From: Amarobacillus sp046328225
GTDB lineage: Bacteria > Chloroflexota > Dehalococcoidia > Tepidiformales > Tepidiformaceae
Length of the DNA stretch: 64,000 bases
Assembly (NCBI GenBank): GCA_046328225.1
Contig: JAXLWZ010000018.1
Span: 19,851-83,850, forward strand
Direction: 5' to 3'
Part shown: piece after piece, positions 7,551 through 16,623 of the stretch
Position numbering within the stretch: the first letter of the stretch is position 1
How the letters are laid out: the number at the start of each line of letters is the position of its first letter
The notes under the pieces: model-generated
The model's input: the letters and a program-made list of their open reading frames with translations, nothing else
Database searches by the model: none
Told to the model about the DNA's origin: nothing
Program-made: the position numbers and the translations under genes

Positions 7551-8891
7551 GTGGACGAGATTCGCGAACTTCGGGCATCGGTCCGGTTCCGGGAGCGGCG
7601 CTGGCGGGCGGCGGCGGCGCTGTTCGCGCTGGCGCTGTGCGCCTGGGGTATGACGACGTGGGGGTATCTTTCGGTGTCACGGGGGGCCGAGGCATCGGAG
7701 GACGGCCAGTTCCACGATGTCCACACAACGCTCGCGGTGCGGGTGGACGGTGTGGACTACTTCGTCGAGGTGCAGTTCTTCCTCGATGCGACGGACCCTT
7801 CGCGGTTCGAGGCCGACGCGGCGGCGGCGCGGGCGGCGTTCGTCGCGCGGTTCCCCGGCGCGGTCGAAGTCACCGGGCCGGAGGTGGCGGCGCAGTACGT
7901 TTCGAATGGCTATTGGTGGCCGGCGCGGACGACGTCGTGGGCGTACAACGGCGCGGGCAAGCCTGCGGGCGTCTCGGGAGATGCGGCGGCGATCGCGGCG
8001 GCGGCGCAGAGCTGGGGCCTGACGGGCGCGAACTGGACCTTCAGCGGCGGCGGCGCCTCGACGGGGAACACGGGTGCTTGCAGCGGGTCGGGGCTCGATA
8101 CGAAGAACGTCGTCGGCTGGGCGCCGCAATCGGGGTCGGTGCTGGCGGTGACGTGCACGTGGTACACGCAGACATCGAACCCGGCGACGGCGATCGAATT
8201 CGACATGGAGATTGACCCGGACTGGCCGTGGACGACGGGCGGTTCGATCAATGTGGACCTGGAGAGCGTGGTGCTGCACGAATTCGGGCACGCGCTCGGG
8301 CTGGCGCACAGCCAGGCGCAGAGCGCGGTGATGTACGCCTCGTATTGCCAGGGATGCGACAAGCGGACGCTGACGGCGGACGACATCGCGGGGCTGACGT
8401 CGCTGTATGGCGCGGGCGGGCCGCCGCCGACGAGCACGCCGCCTCCGCCACCACCGGCGACGAACACGCCCACGCCGACGCGGACACCCACGGGCGTACC
8501 GAGCGCGACGCCGACTTCGACCGCCAGTTCGACCACGACGCCGACGAAGACGGCCACACCGGTCAACACGCCGACGAGCACGCCGACGGCGACGAGCCAG
8601 CCGCCAACGAGCACGCCCACGCCGGCGCCGACGGCGACGCCGCGCCCGAGCCTGCCGCTGCGGCCGGGTGTGAACTTGCTGACGTGGCCGAACGCGAGCC
8701 AGGCGGCGGCCGGCGCCCTCGCATCACAGGGGAACGCGATTGCGGCGGTGTACGCGTGGGACCCGGCGACGCAGAGCTGGACGCACTACTTCCCGGGGCT
8801 GCCGGCGTTCGTGAATTCGCTGGCGACGCTGGAGCAGGGGCGCGCGTACTGGTTCCTCGCGAGCAGCGGCGGAGCCGTCATCATCGATTAG
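7551..8891 (+). CDS. Matrixin-like secreted metalloprotease with Thr-Pro linker
   Basis: 446 residues from GTG 7551 (GGAAGGA site). A signal anchor lies at about 20-40. The protease domain has the zinc motif HEFGHALGLAH (His243, Glu244, His247, His253) and a Met-turn 'SAVMYASY', as in matrixins (M10). A linker of repeated TP/TPT units follows (about 290-365). The C-terminal module 'RPGVNLLTWPN ... YAWDPATQSWTHYFPG ... GRAYWFLAS' closes the protein. The same C-terminal module ends the giant surface protein at the right edge of the window. It is likely an exported peptidase attached to or released from the cell surface; substrate unknown. Confidence 0.85.
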   Translation: MDEIRELRASVRFRERRWRAAAALFALALCAWGMTTWGYLSVSRGAEASEDGQFHDVHTTLAVRVDGVDYFVEVQFFLDATDPSRFEADAAAARAAFVARFPGAVEVTGPEVAAQYVSNGYWWPARTTSWAYNGAGKPAGVSGDAAAIAAAAQSWGLTGANWTFSGGGASTGNTGACSGSGLDTKNVVGWAPQSGSVLAVTCTWYTQTSNPATAIEFDMEIDPDWPWTTGGSINVDLESVVLHEFGHALGLAHSQAQSAVMYASYCQGCDKRTLTADDIAGLTSLYGAGGPPPTSTPPPPPPATNTPTPTRTPTGVPSATPTSTASSTTTPTKTATPVNTPTSTPTATSQPPTSTPTPAPTATPRPSLPLRPGVNLLTWPNASQAAAGALASQGNAIAAVYAWDPATQSWTHYFPGLPAFVNSLATLEQGRAYWFLASSGGAVIID

Positions 8892-8916
8892 GGACGCGCG
8901 GGAACGCAGCGCGTGG

Positions 8917-8938
8917 GCCCGGCGGCAACGCCGGGCCT
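8917..8938 (+). terminator. Terminator after metalloprotease gene
   Basis: A 9-bp stem GGCCCGGCG/CGCCGGGCC with a GCAA tetraloop, followed by TTCGTG, lies 25 bp past the stop codon. Confidence 0.65.
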
Positions 8939-8945
8939 TCGTGCG

Positions 8946-9275
8946 TCAGCGGGAGACGAGCGAGACGGCGGTCGCGAGGGCGTGCGTGCCGAAGCCGGAA
9001 ATGACACCCCGGCAGGCCGCGCTCAACGGCGATGGTGAGGTGCCATCCCAGCGCGCGGAACGGACTTCGATGCAGGGGCGGGGATGCGCGCGCAGGGCGG
9101 CCGCGATCGTCTCCTGCGCGGCGGCATCGACCGTGTCGGTGAGGATGACGGCGGGCGAGGGATCGGCGGCGAGCGCGGCGGCGGCCTCGCTCGCGGTGGC
9201 GAACACGCGCGGATTCGCCCGGGGTGGCGGCGTCACCTCGCCGGCGGCGGCAGGCAGGAGCAGGAGCACGCTCAC
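8946..9275 (-). CDS. Small protein coupled to the CoA-transferase fusion, unknown function
   Basis: 109 residues, not recognised. The ATG at 9275 overlaps the TGA of the upstream CoA-transferase gene (ATGA), so the two are translationally coupled. The sequence looks like a small alpha/beta protein: 'FATASEAAAALAADPSPAVILTDTVDAAAQETIAAAL' resembles a Rossmann-like half, and the end has 'CRGVISGFGTHALATAVSLV'. No signal peptide or catalytic motif is evident. Coupling suggests an accessory role for the acyl-CoA enzyme. Confidence 0.6.
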   Translation of the reverse strand: MSVLLLLPAAAGEVTPPPRANPRVFATASEAAAALAADPSPAVILTDTVDAAAQETIAAALRAHPRPCIEVRSARWDGTSPSPLSAACRGVISGFGTHALATAVSLVSR

Positions 9276-11656
9276 AGGCTCGTGCTCGCGGCGAAGATGG
9301 GCGCGTCGGCGGTCACTCCGGCATCGTACAGCGCGGCCACGGCATCGGCGGAGAGGCCGAGGAGGCCGCCCAGCACTTCGTGGTTATGTTCGGCAAACAT
9401 CGGCGCCGGCCGGAAGATGCGGGCGGGAGTGCGTTCGAAGCGCCAGGCGAAGCCGGGATACGGGAAGGTGCCGGCCTCCGGGTGGCGCACAGGCACGAAG
9501 AAGCCGCGGTCGTTGAGGTGGTTGTCGCTGACGATCTCCCAGTTCGGCATCACCGGCGCGGCGGGGATGCCGGCGGCCTGGAGGAGGTTCGCGGCATGGA
9601 TGTGGTCGAGCGGCGCGGACCAGGCGGCGATGGCGGCATCGATGGCGTCGTGGGCGGCGCGGCGGCCCTCGACGGTGGCGAGCGCGGTATCGGCGGCCAT
9701 GTCTTCGCGCCCGATGACGCGGCAGAGGGCGGCCCAATCGCGTTCGTCGCGGACGCTGAGGGCGAGCCAGCAATCGGTCCCGGCCGAGCGATAGGCGCCC
9801 TGGGGGGCGAACACGGGCGAGCGGTTGCCCATGGGCACGGGGATTTCGCCGGTCACGGTGTATTGGAGGAACTGCTGCGCGAAGAAGGGGAGGGCGGCTT
9901 CGAGCAGGGCCATATCGATCCACTGGCCCTGGCCGGTCTGGCGGGCGACGTGCAGCGCGGCGAGGACGGCGACGGTGCCGTGGTTGCCGGTGACGGGGTC
10001 GGCGTAGAAGGTGCCGGTGCCGAAGTATTCGCCCGGGCCGTAGCCGAGGAGGCTGGCGAGGCCGCTGGCGGTTTCGATGTTGCTGCCATAGGCGGAGTAG
10101 TTGCGCTCGGGGCCGGTCGCGCCGTAGCCGGACATGGAGCACATCACGAGCTTCGGGTTGACGGTGCGAAGGGTGTCGTAAGCGACGCCGAGCTGGCCCA
10201 TCACGCGGGCGCCGTTGTTCTCGATGACGACGTCGCTGACGGCCACGAGGTCGAGGAAGGCCTGGCGCCCGGTCGGCTTCGAGAGGTCGAGGCAGAGGTC
10301 GCGTTTGTTGCGGTTGAGCTTGTTGAAGTAGGCGGCGCGGTCGTAGTGGCGCGGCCAGGTTCGGTCGTTTCCGACCCAGGAGAGGGAGCGCGTGGCCGGC
10401 TTGGTGGCGAGCTCGACCTTGATGACGTCGGCGCCGAGGTCGGCGAAGTTGCGGCCGGCGGCGGGCCCGGCCCAGTTCGCGGTGACTTCAATGACGCGCA
10501 GGCCGGCGAGGGGGCCGGCAGCGGGCTCGCCGTGCGCGCGGGCCGGGTAGGTGACGGCGCGGTTGGGCCATTCGAAGGCGGGCGAAAGGATCGCGGCGGT
10601 ATCGGCGCCCGCGGCGGAGACGCCGCCGGGGATGCCCGCGGGGGTTTCGGTCATGCGATAGGGGACGCCGGGGGCGACGAATTCGCGGCCGGCGAGGGCG
10701 ATGGTGGCGAGGGATCCGCGGGCGGCGAGCTGATCGCTCTTCGCGACGTCGGCCATGGTGTTGATGGGGCTGATCGCGATCCGCAGCTCCTGGGCCATGT
10801 GGTAGATCTCGTGGCGCGTGCGGGTGGAGGCCCATTCGGCGAGCGCGGCCTGGATCTCGGGCAGGCGCGCCCACCAGTTCGGGGGATCGAAGAGGGTCTC
10901 ATCGGCGAGGAGGTCGAAGCGTTCGATGAGGAGGAGCAGGTTCTGGTAGGCGGCGAGGCCGAAGAGGTAGATGAAGCCATCGGCGCAGGGGATGAAGGCG
11001 CTGCCGGTGCGCATCTGGATCTGGCCGCCATGGGTCCAGCTGGTGGTGAGCCAGGCGTGGCAGCTGAGAGTGGCCTCCTGGTGGGACATCTCGATGCGCT
11101 GGCCTTCGCCCGTGGCGCGGGCGTGGCGCAGGCCGGCGAGGGCGGCGACGCCGGCGAGGGTGGCGGTGTGGAACTGCGCCTGGTAGCCGGGCAGGGCGAG
11201 TGGCTCGCGCGCGGGGTCACCGGCGATGTATTGGAAGCCGCCGGTGGCCCATTCGGTGTAGGGCGTCGATTGCCACATGGCGCGCGGCCCCGAGCGGCCG
11301 TAGGGGCTGAGGGAGATGACGACGGCGTGCGCGTTCGCGGCGGCAAGGCGGTGTTCGAGCGCATCCGCTTCGGCGCCGCGGGCGGAGTGCAGGACGATAT
11401 CGGCGTGGGCGGCGAGCCGAAGGAAGTCATCGCTTTCGACGGGCGCGGTGACGTTGGGCTTGGCGGCGTTGAGCCACGCGTAGAAGGCGCTTTCGCCCTC
11501 GACGAGCGGGATTTCGCGGCGTGCAGGGTCGCCGCCGGGTGGTTCGACCTTGATGACGAGCGCGCCGAGATCGGCGAGGAGGCGGCCGGCGTAGGGACCG
11601 GCGACGCCGGTCGCGAGTTCGAGGACGACGACATCGGCGAGGGGATGGCCGGGCAT
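9272..11656 (-). CDS. Tandem CaiB/BaiF (family III) CoA-transferase fusion
   Basis: 794 residues, twice the family's usual ~400. Each half starts with the family N-terminus: 'ADVVVLELATGVAGPYAGRL' at about 7, and 'LRVIEVTANWAGPAAGRNFA' at about 388. Family III enzymes move CoA between carboxylic acids through an Asp acyl anhydride. The second half keeps the Asp (D553 in 'FYADPVTG'). The first half has Gln161 at the equivalent place ('GYQAQFHT'), so it is probably non-catalytic. GGAGG precedes the ATG. It is coupled to a small downstream gene. A second such fusion lies at 21-24 kb. Substrate unknown. Confidence 0.88.
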   Translation of the reverse strand: MPGHPLADVVVLELATGVAGPYAGRLLADLGALVIKVEPPGGDPARREIPLVEGESAFYAWLNAAKPNVTAPVESDDFLRLAAHADIVLHSARGAEADALEHRLAAANAHAVVISLSPYGRSGPRAMWQSTPYTEWATGGFQYIAGDPAREPLALPGYQAQFHTATLAGVAALAGLRHARATGEGQRIEMSHQEATLSCHAWLTTSWTHGGQIQMRTGSAFIPCADGFIYLFGLAAYQNLLLLIERFDLLADETLFDPPNWWARLPEIQAALAEWASTRTRHEIYHMAQELRIAISPINTMADVAKSDQLAARGSLATIALAGREFVAPGVPYRMTETPAGIPGGVSAAGADTAAILSPAFEWPNRAVTYPARAHGEPAAGPLAGLRVIEVTANWAGPAAGRNFADLGADVIKVELATKPATRSLSWVGNDRTWPRHYDRAAYFNKLNRNKRDLCLDLSKPTGRQAFLDLVAVSDVVIENNGARVMGQLGVAYDTLRTVNPKLVMCSMSGYGATGPERNYSAYGSNIETASGLASLLGYGPGEYFGTGTFYADPVTGNHGTVAVLAALHVARQTGQGQWIDMALLEAALPFFAQQFLQYTVTGEIPVPMGNRSPVFAPQGAYRSAGTDCWLALSVRDERDWAALCRVIGREDMAADTALATVEGRRAAHDAIDAAIAAWSAPLDHIHAANLLQAAGIPAAPVMPNWEIVSDNHLNDRGFFVPVRHPEAGTFPYPGFAWRFERTPARIFRPAPMFAEHNHEVLGGLLGLSADAVAALYDAGVTADAPIFAASTSL

Positions 11657-11792
11657 GGCGGGCCTCCATGGCGAAGTGGGCGCAAGCCTACCGGAGGGCG
11701 CGCCGTGGGAAAACGTTTCATCGCGCGCGCGATTGACCGGCCACGGGGGCGGACCCTACCGTAATCGGCACCTTCGCCCGGGCAGGAATCCT

Positions 11793-13085
11793 TTGGCCGA
11801 ACGCCACGACCCTTTCGCGGCCCTGCGACAACGCAACTTCCTCCTGTTTTCGGGGGCGCGCGCGGCTTCGACGATGGCGCAGCAGATGCTGAACGCGGCG
11901 GTGTTCTGGCAGGTCTACGAGATCACGGGTTCGGCGAGCTGGCTGGCGGCGGTGGGGCTCGTGCGGCTCATCCCACACCTGATGACGGGCCTCATCGCGG
12001 GGGCCGTGGCCGACCGTTACAACCGGCGGCGGGTGATGCTGATTTCGCAGAGCATCCAGCTGAGCTCGATGGCGACGCTCGCGGCGGTGACGGTGGGGGG
12101 GAACGACAGCGTCTGGCCGATTTTCGCGTGCGTGTTCGTGATCGCGCTGGCAGGGGCGTTCGAATGGCCGGCACGGCAGGCGCTGCTGCCCATGCTCGTG
12201 ACCGCGGAGACGTTCCCGAACGCCATCATCGTCAGCGGGACGGTGCAGCAGGCGGCGTTCGTGACGGGCCCGGCGGTGGGCGCGGGGCTGATCGCGGTCT
12301 CGGGCGTGGGCCTGGCGTATTCGTCCGTGGCCGTGCTCGTGGTGACAAGCGTGCTGCTGGTGACGACGCTTCGGCCGCGCGAGGGCGATGCGCCGAAGCG
12401 CGCGGTGAGTGTCGCGGCGATCGCGGAGGGCGTGCGGTTCGTGTTCCACCGCCAGCCGGTGCTGGGTTCGATGACGCTGGACATGTTCGCGGTGATCTTT
12501 GGCGGCGCGACGGCGCTGCTGCCCATCTATGCGAAGGAAATCCTCGACGTAGGGGCGATCGGCTACGGCTTCCTGTTCGCGGCGGTGGATGCGGGCGCGC
12601 TGCTGATGTCGGTGGTGGTGATCTTCATGCCGCCGATCCAGCGGGTGGGGCGGACACTGCTGTGGGCGGTGCTCGCGTTCGGGATCGCGACGATGGCGTT
12701 CGGGCTTTCGCGCTGGTTCCCGCTGTCGCTGGCGGCGCTGTTCGCGGTGGGCGCGGCGGATCAGATCAGCGTGGTGATGCGCCAGACGACGATCCAGCTG
12801 GCGACGCCGGACGAGCTGCGCGGGCGGGTGACGGCGGTGAATATGCTCTTCATCGGCACGTCGAACCAGCTCGGGCAGGTGGAATCCGGCCTCGTCGCGG
12901 CGCTCACGAACGCGACCTTCGCGGTCGTCTCGGGCGGGGCGGGGTGCCTGGCGGTGCTGGGCGTGGTCGCGGCGAAGATGCCCGAGCTGCGGCGCTACCG
13001 GCTGCAGCCCGCCCAGGATTTACATGATCGGGAACTCGAGGCGGGCGCGACCGAGGAGCTCGCCTCGGCCGCCGGGGGTTCGTAG
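11793..13085 (+). CDS. MFS transporter, efflux type
   Basis: 430 residues from TTG 11793, which has an AGGA site; the upstream open frame overlaps the neighbour and lacks similarity. Twelve hydrophobic helices are evident. The motif-A loop 'AGAVADRYNRRRVMLIS' between helices 2 and 3 and the early 'LRQRNFLLFSGARAASTMA' match the MFS_3/EntS-like (macrolide or siderophore exporter) branch. It probably exports a small molecule by proton antiport. It is divergent from the CoA-transferase fusion. The C-terminus is a short charged tail. Confidence 0.85.
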   Translation: MAERHDPFAALRQRNFLLFSGARAASTMAQQMLNAAVFWQVYEITGSASWLAAVGLVRLIPHLMTGLIAGAVADRYNRRRVMLISQSIQLSSMATLAAVTVGGNDSVWPIFACVFVIALAGAFEWPARQALLPMLVTAETFPNAIIVSGTVQQAAFVTGPAVGAGLIAVSGVGLAYSSVAVLVVTSVLLVTTLRPREGDAPKRAVSVAAIAEGVRFVFHRQPVLGSMTLDMFAVIFGGATALLPIYAKEILDVGAIGYGFLFAAVDAGALLMSVVVIFMPPIQRVGRTLLWAVLAFGIATMAFGLSRWFPLSLAALFAVGAADQISVVMRQTTIQLATPDELRGRVTAVNMLFIGTSNQLGQVESGLVAALTNATFAVVSGGAGCLAVLGVVAAKMPELRRYRLQPAQDLHDRELEAGATEELASAAGGS

Positions 13086-13093
13086 GCGGGGGG

Positions 13094-13390
13094 CTACTCT
13101 CGCGGGAAAGCCCAGGCGACTTCGGTGGGCGCGCCGGCGAGGGCGACGGTGGCGAGGCCACGGTCGTACTCGGGTTCGCGCTTGCGGGTGGCCTTGCGGT
13201 CGGCGAGGTAGGCGGAGAGGGCGGATTCGGCGCCGCGGCCAACGAAGTGGACCTTGCCGCAGCAGCAGTGCTCCATGCCGGCGGCGCCATCCTCGGCGGG
13301 GGCGGCGGTGGGCGTGCAGGGGCAGCCGCAGACGTAGGTGAGGCCTTCGCGGCCATCCTTGGGTTCAGAGCGGAAGACGGGCGTTTCCAT
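13094..13390 (-). CDS. Small cysteine-rich protein, unknown function
   Basis: 98 residues from ATG 13390 (GAGGTG site). Cysteines cluster as 'CGCPCTP' near residue 21 and 'EHCCCGKVHF' near 42, suggesting bound zinc or another metal. The rest is a charged helix 'ALSAYLADRKATRKREP'. No known family was recognised. It is convergent with the MFS gene, 8 bp from its stop. Confidence 0.6.
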   Translation of the reverse strand: METPVFRSEPKDGREGLTYVCGCPCTPTAAPAEDGAAGMEHCCCGKVHFVGRGAESALSAYLADRKATRKREPEYDRGLATVALAGAPTEVAWAFPRE

Positions 13391-13461
13391 GGGGCACCTC
13401 GCCGGGTGATATGGGTACACGGTACGGCGGCGGGAGCGGTCGCGCACGCGCGGGCGGTGTG

Positions 13462-13866
13462 TCAGCGGTGGCTGAGCAGCTCGCCGATGGCGATGACCAG
13501 CGCGAGCACGACGACGACCTGGAGCGCGACGCGGAGGGTCGCGCGGCCGGAGGCATCGAGGGCGCCGGAGCCGGCGGTGACGATATTGTCCGATTCGCCG
13601 CGGTCGCGGAGGAGGTCGCGGGCGCGGGGGGCTTCGCCGGAGCGGACGAGGATGGCCCAGGTGGCGCGCTGGAAGGCGTGCGGGTAGCCGCCGGGGGTGG
13701 CGCGCCCGCCCACGACCTGGGTGCGAAAGCCATCGGCATCCAGGCGGCCGGCGACGATGCTGGCGGCGGCTTCGCTATCACCCTCCCAGACGGGCTCCCA
13801 GCGCGAGGGCGGCCGGTGGCCGCGAACACGCGGCTGCCGGCGGGCCTTGCGATGGACGGGTTCCAC
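13462..13866 (-). CDS. DUF2007-like protein with C-terminal membrane helix
   Basis: 134 residues. The stretch 'WEPVWEGDSEAAASIVAGRLDADGF' followed by 'AILVRSGEAPRARDLLRD' resembles DUF2007 (putative signal-transducing, ferredoxin-like fold), and a single membrane helix (VALQVVVVLALVIAIGELL) ends the protein. GTG 13866 lies 2 bp after the dapA stop, so the two are probably co-transcribed. The N-terminal ~20 residues are Arg-rich, and a later start is possible. Confidence 0.6.
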   Translation of the reverse strand: MEPVHRKARRQPRVRGHRPPSRWEPVWEGDSEAAASIVAGRLDADGFRTQVVGGRATPGGYPHAFQRATWAILVRSGEAPRARDLLRDRGESDNIVTAGSGALDASGRATLRVALQVVVVLALVIAIGELLSHR

Positions 13867-13868
13867 GC

Positions 13869-14762
13869 CTAGCGAGCACCCACGGGCACATCGAGGGCGT
13901 GCCTGCGGACCTCGGCCATGACCTTCGCGCCGACGGCGGCATCGGGTTCGACCACGGGCAGACGGGGCACGCCGATTTCGAAGCCGAGCTGGCGCAGGAC
14001 GTAGCGGATGGTGCTCGGGCTGCCGTTGAGGAAGCAGGCGTCGGTGAGGGGGCAGAGACGGCGATGGATGGCGGCCGCTTCGGCGACGCGCCCTTCGAGC
14101 ACGAGTTCGAGCATGCGCCGCTGCTGCCCGGCGACGATGTGACCGGTGACGCTGATCGCGCCGTAGGCACCCAGGCAGTAGAGGTGGAAGCTGTCGTTGT
14201 CGTTGCCGCTCCAGATCTTGAAATCGGGGCGGGCTTCGATGACGGCGGCGGCCTGCGCGAGGTTCGCGGTCGCGTCCTTGTTGCCCACGATGTTGGGGAT
14301 TTCGGCCAGGCGCAGGATGGTATCGAGCGTCATGGCGGTGCCCACGCGGCCGGGCACGTCGTAGAGGATGACGGGGAGGGTGGTGCTCTCGGCGATCGCC
14401 TTGAAGTGCTGGTAGATGCCTTCCTGGGGGGGCTTCAGGTAGTAGGGGACGACCGCGAGGATGGCATCGGCGCCGGCCTTTTCGGCGAGGCGGGTGAGGT
14501 GGATCGAGTGGCGCGTATCGTTCGTGCCCGCGCCCGCGACGACGGTGGCGGTGCCGAGCTCCTGCTTCAGTTCTTCCCAGAGGCGTGCCTTTTCGTCGTC
14601 GGTGAGGAGCGGGGATTCGCCGGTGGTGCCGACGGCCACGATGCCGTGGTTGCCGCTTCGCACGAGGTGCGCGGCGAGGCGGCGGGCGTGGGCGTAATCC
14701 ACGGTGCCGTCGGGGGTGTACGGCGTGACCATCGCCGTCAGCAGGCGTCCGAGTTCTGTCAT
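13869..14762 (-). CDS. dapA: 4-hydroxy-tetrahydrodipicolinate synthase
   Basis: 297 residues, the family length. Pyruvate-binding 'GTTGESPLLTDDE', tyrosines in 'VVPYYLKPPQEG', 'LYDVPGRVGTAM', and the Schiff-base Lys in 'IVGNKDATANL' are all present. The enzyme condenses pyruvate with aspartate semialdehyde in lysine and diaminopimelate synthesis. No other lysine genes are near, so a related aldolase of the DHDPS superfamily is possible, but the motif set fits DapA. GGAG precedes the ATG. Confidence 0.88.
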   Translation of the reverse strand: MTELGRLLTAMVTPYTPDGTVDYAHARRLAAHLVRSGNHGIVAVGTTGESPLLTDDEKARLWEELKQELGTATVVAGAGTNDTRHSIHLTRLAEKAGADAILAVVPYYLKPPQEGIYQHFKAIAESTTLPVILYDVPGRVGTAMTLDTILRLAEIPNIVGNKDATANLAQAAAVIEARPDFKIWSGNDNDSFHLYCLGAYGAISVTGHIVAGQQRRMLELVLEGRVAEAAAIHRRLCPLTDACFLNGSPSTIRYVLRQLGFEIGVPRLPVVEPDAAVGAKVMAEVRRHALDVPVGAR

Positions 14763-14833
14763 CGCGGGAGCTCCGGGAAGGGTCTGTGTATTGTACGCGC
14801 TGGGAAGCGGCGGCGCAGGCGAAGGAGGGGTGA

Positions 14834-15304
14834 ATGCTGCGGCAGTTCGTGCATTCGCTGCGGGCGCCGGCGTGGTCGTGGGTGGAGGAGGGCAGGCTGA
14901 TCGCGGGCCGCTATCCGCGCGAGGATGCGGTGCTGGCGGAGTGGCGCGGCCTCGGCATCGGGACGGTCGTGAACCTGCGGGAGGACGCGCACGCGCCGGG
15001 GCGGCTCGAACGGCTGGGGCTGCGCGAAGTGCACGTGCCCATGCGCGACCTGCGGACGCCCTCGGAGGCGCAGCTCACGGCGGGGGTGGAAGGGATGCTG
15101 GAGGCGTTCGCGCGGGGCGAGGGCGTGGCCGTGCATTGCGCCGCCGGCCTCGGGCGCACGGGGACGCTGGTGGCGTGCTACTTCGTGGCGACAGGGCTCA
15201 CGGCGGAGGAGGCCATCGCCCGGGTTCGCGCCGCACGGCCCGGGACGATCGAGACGCGTGGGCAGGAAGACGCGGTGCGGCGGTTCGCGCAACGGCGAGG
15301 CTGA
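14834..15304 (+). CDS. Dual-specificity/tyrosine protein phosphatase
   Basis: 156 residues. The signature 'VHCAAGLGRTGTLVACY' carries the catalytic Cys and Arg (HCx5R), and the general acid Asp is likely in 'VPMRDLRTPS'. AGGAGGGG precedes the ATG. The size and the 'GRYPREDAVLAEWRGLGIGTVVNLRED' start fit the cyclin-dependent-kinase-inhibitor-3-like or DSP branch. It removes phosphate from Tyr/Ser/Thr or another phosphoester; substrate unknown. The gene is convergent with the exonuclease gene, 3 bp apart. Confidence 0.88.
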   Translation: MLRQFVHSLRAPAWSWVEEGRLIAGRYPREDAVLAEWRGLGIGTVVNLREDAHAPGRLERLGLREVHVPMRDLRTPSEAQLTAGVEGMLEAFARGEGVAVHCAAGLGRTGTLVACYFVATGLTAEEAIARVRAARPGTIETRGQEDAVRRFAQRRG

Positions 15305-15307
15305 GGC

Positions 15308-16582
15308 TCAGGAGGCGGCGGCTCGCGCTTGCCGGGCGCGGCGAGGGCGATTGGCCGCGGCCAGCAGCCGTTCGTTGCGGGCGGCGAGCCGGGCGTGGCG
15401 CTTCTGGAGCGCGGGCAGGCCGGTCTCGGCGTTCGCGGGCCCGGGGCGCAGCAACCCTCGGGCGACGAGCGCGAGGCATTCAGCGGTGGCTTCGAGGGCG
15501 CCGGGGACATCACCGAGGCGCCGTTCGAGCAGGCGGGCGAGCTCGACGTAGGGACCGACGCGGCGATTTCGAGCATCGGCGAGGAGGGTGCGCCAGGCGT
15601 CGGCGGCTTCGGCGTAGCGTTCGAGGCGGGTAGCGCAGCGGGCGGTGCGTTCGAGCGCTTCGACGCGGTCGGCCCGGGCGGGATTGCACGCGAGGGCGGC
15701 GGTCGAGTGGCCGAGCGCGGCGGCGAAGTCTCCGGCGTACTCGGCGGCGCGCGATGCCTGGAGGTCGCCTTCGCGGCCGTCGCAGACGGCGGCCAGGTGC
15801 GCGGCGAGGGCGACGAGCGAGAGGATGTCCCAGGCGTTGTGGCGCAGGACGGGGAGGATCCAGGTCGGGTCGCCCGTGCGCTGGAAGCGGAAGTAGCGCT
15901 CGGGGACTTCGCTGGAGGGGCAATCGGCTTCGCGTTCGAAGCCCAGAAGCTCGGCTTCAAGGCGGACGAGGCGGTGGGAATCGAACTGGCCGCGGAAGAG
16001 GCGGCGATTGGGGTGCAGCAGGTCCAGATGGGGGAGCTGGCGGAAGGTGGGGCGGGTGCGCGAAAGGATGTAGCGCGTTTCGAGCATGGGCAGGTCGAAG
16101 GACTTGCCGTTGTAGCTGACGAGGGCGCCGGCGCGTTCGAGGTCCTCGGCGAGGCCGCCGAGGAGGCCGCCTTCGAACTCGGGGGAAGGGAGGACGTACT
16201 GGCGGAGGCGGAGGAGGGTGCCATCGAAGCGGGCGGTGCCGGCGAGGAAGACCATGGCGCCGGCGCCGCCCAGGCCGGTGGTCTCGGTATCGATGTAGAG
16301 GAAGTCGCGGGGGTGGAGCGCGGCGAGACGGGGTTCGCGCACCTGGCCGCCGAGGCGCGCGGGATCGAGGCTGAGGGCACGGTGGAGGACGACATCGCCG
16401 TGCGCCCAGCCGGCTTCGTAGACGCTTTCGATGACGTAGCCAGGCCCGTGGGGCGATTCAAACCACGCCCCCCCGAGCGCGGACAAATCGCGGAGCGCGG
16501 TGACGCTTTCGGCGCGCGGCGCCGGGGGCATGCGAGCGGGCTGGCTCAAAGCCGCGCGCAGGCGGTCGCGCAAGTCAGCCAC
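15308..16582 (-). CDS. YprB-type RNase H-like exonuclease
   Basis: 424 residues. The RNase H-like core has DEDD-family acids: 'FLYIDTETTGLGGAG' (D and E of motif I), 'VSYNGKSFDLPMLE' (motif II) and 'HNAWDILSLVALAAHL' (motif III). The C-terminal third is helical with TPR-like repeats. YprB-like proteins are predicted 3'-5' exonucleases. The start is a GTG at 16582 with no obvious Shine-Dalgarno. A CATAAT -10-like element (16609-16614, minus strand) and an SOS-like box (16595-16608) lie just upstream, suggesting DNA-damage control. Confidence 0.82.
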   Translation of the reverse strand: MADLRDRLRAALSQPARMPPAPRAESVTALRDLSALGGAWFESPHGPGYVIESVYEAGWAHGDVVLHRALSLDPARLGGQVREPRLAALHPRDFLYIDTETTGLGGAGAMVFLAGTARFDGTLLRLRQYVLPSPEFEGGLLGGLAEDLERAGALVSYNGKSFDLPMLETRYILSRTRPTFRQLPHLDLLHPNRRLFRGQFDSHRLVRLEAELLGFEREADCPSSEVPERYFRFQRTGDPTWILPVLRHNAWDILSLVALAAHLAAVCDGREGDLQASRAAEYAGDFAAALGHSTAALACNPARADRVEALERTARCATRLERYAEAADAWRTLLADARNRRVGPYVELARLLERRLGDVPGALEATAECLALVARGLLRPGPANAETGLPALQKRHARLAARNERLLAAANRPRRARQARAAAS

Positions 16583-16594
16583 GGGGGGATGTTC

Positions 16595-16608
16595 CGAACA
16601 TTTGTGCG
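16595..16608. promoter_or_regulatory. SOS/LexA-like box candidate ahead of YprB-type nuclease
   Basis: CGAACATTTGTGCG differs at one base from the CGAAC-N4-GTTCG pattern of Gram-positive/actinobacterial LexA boxes. It overlaps a palindrome ATGTTC-C-GAACAT (16589-16601) and lies next to the CATAAT -10 of the nuclease gene. Confidence 0.35.
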
Positions 16609-16623
16609 ATTATGGGGGGTGGA

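Noticed and set aside
9224..11764. 846-codon plus-strand frame opposite the CoA-transferase fusion
   Set aside because: Gly/Ala/Glu-rich translation with no family similarity; the minus strand has a clear two-domain enzyme.
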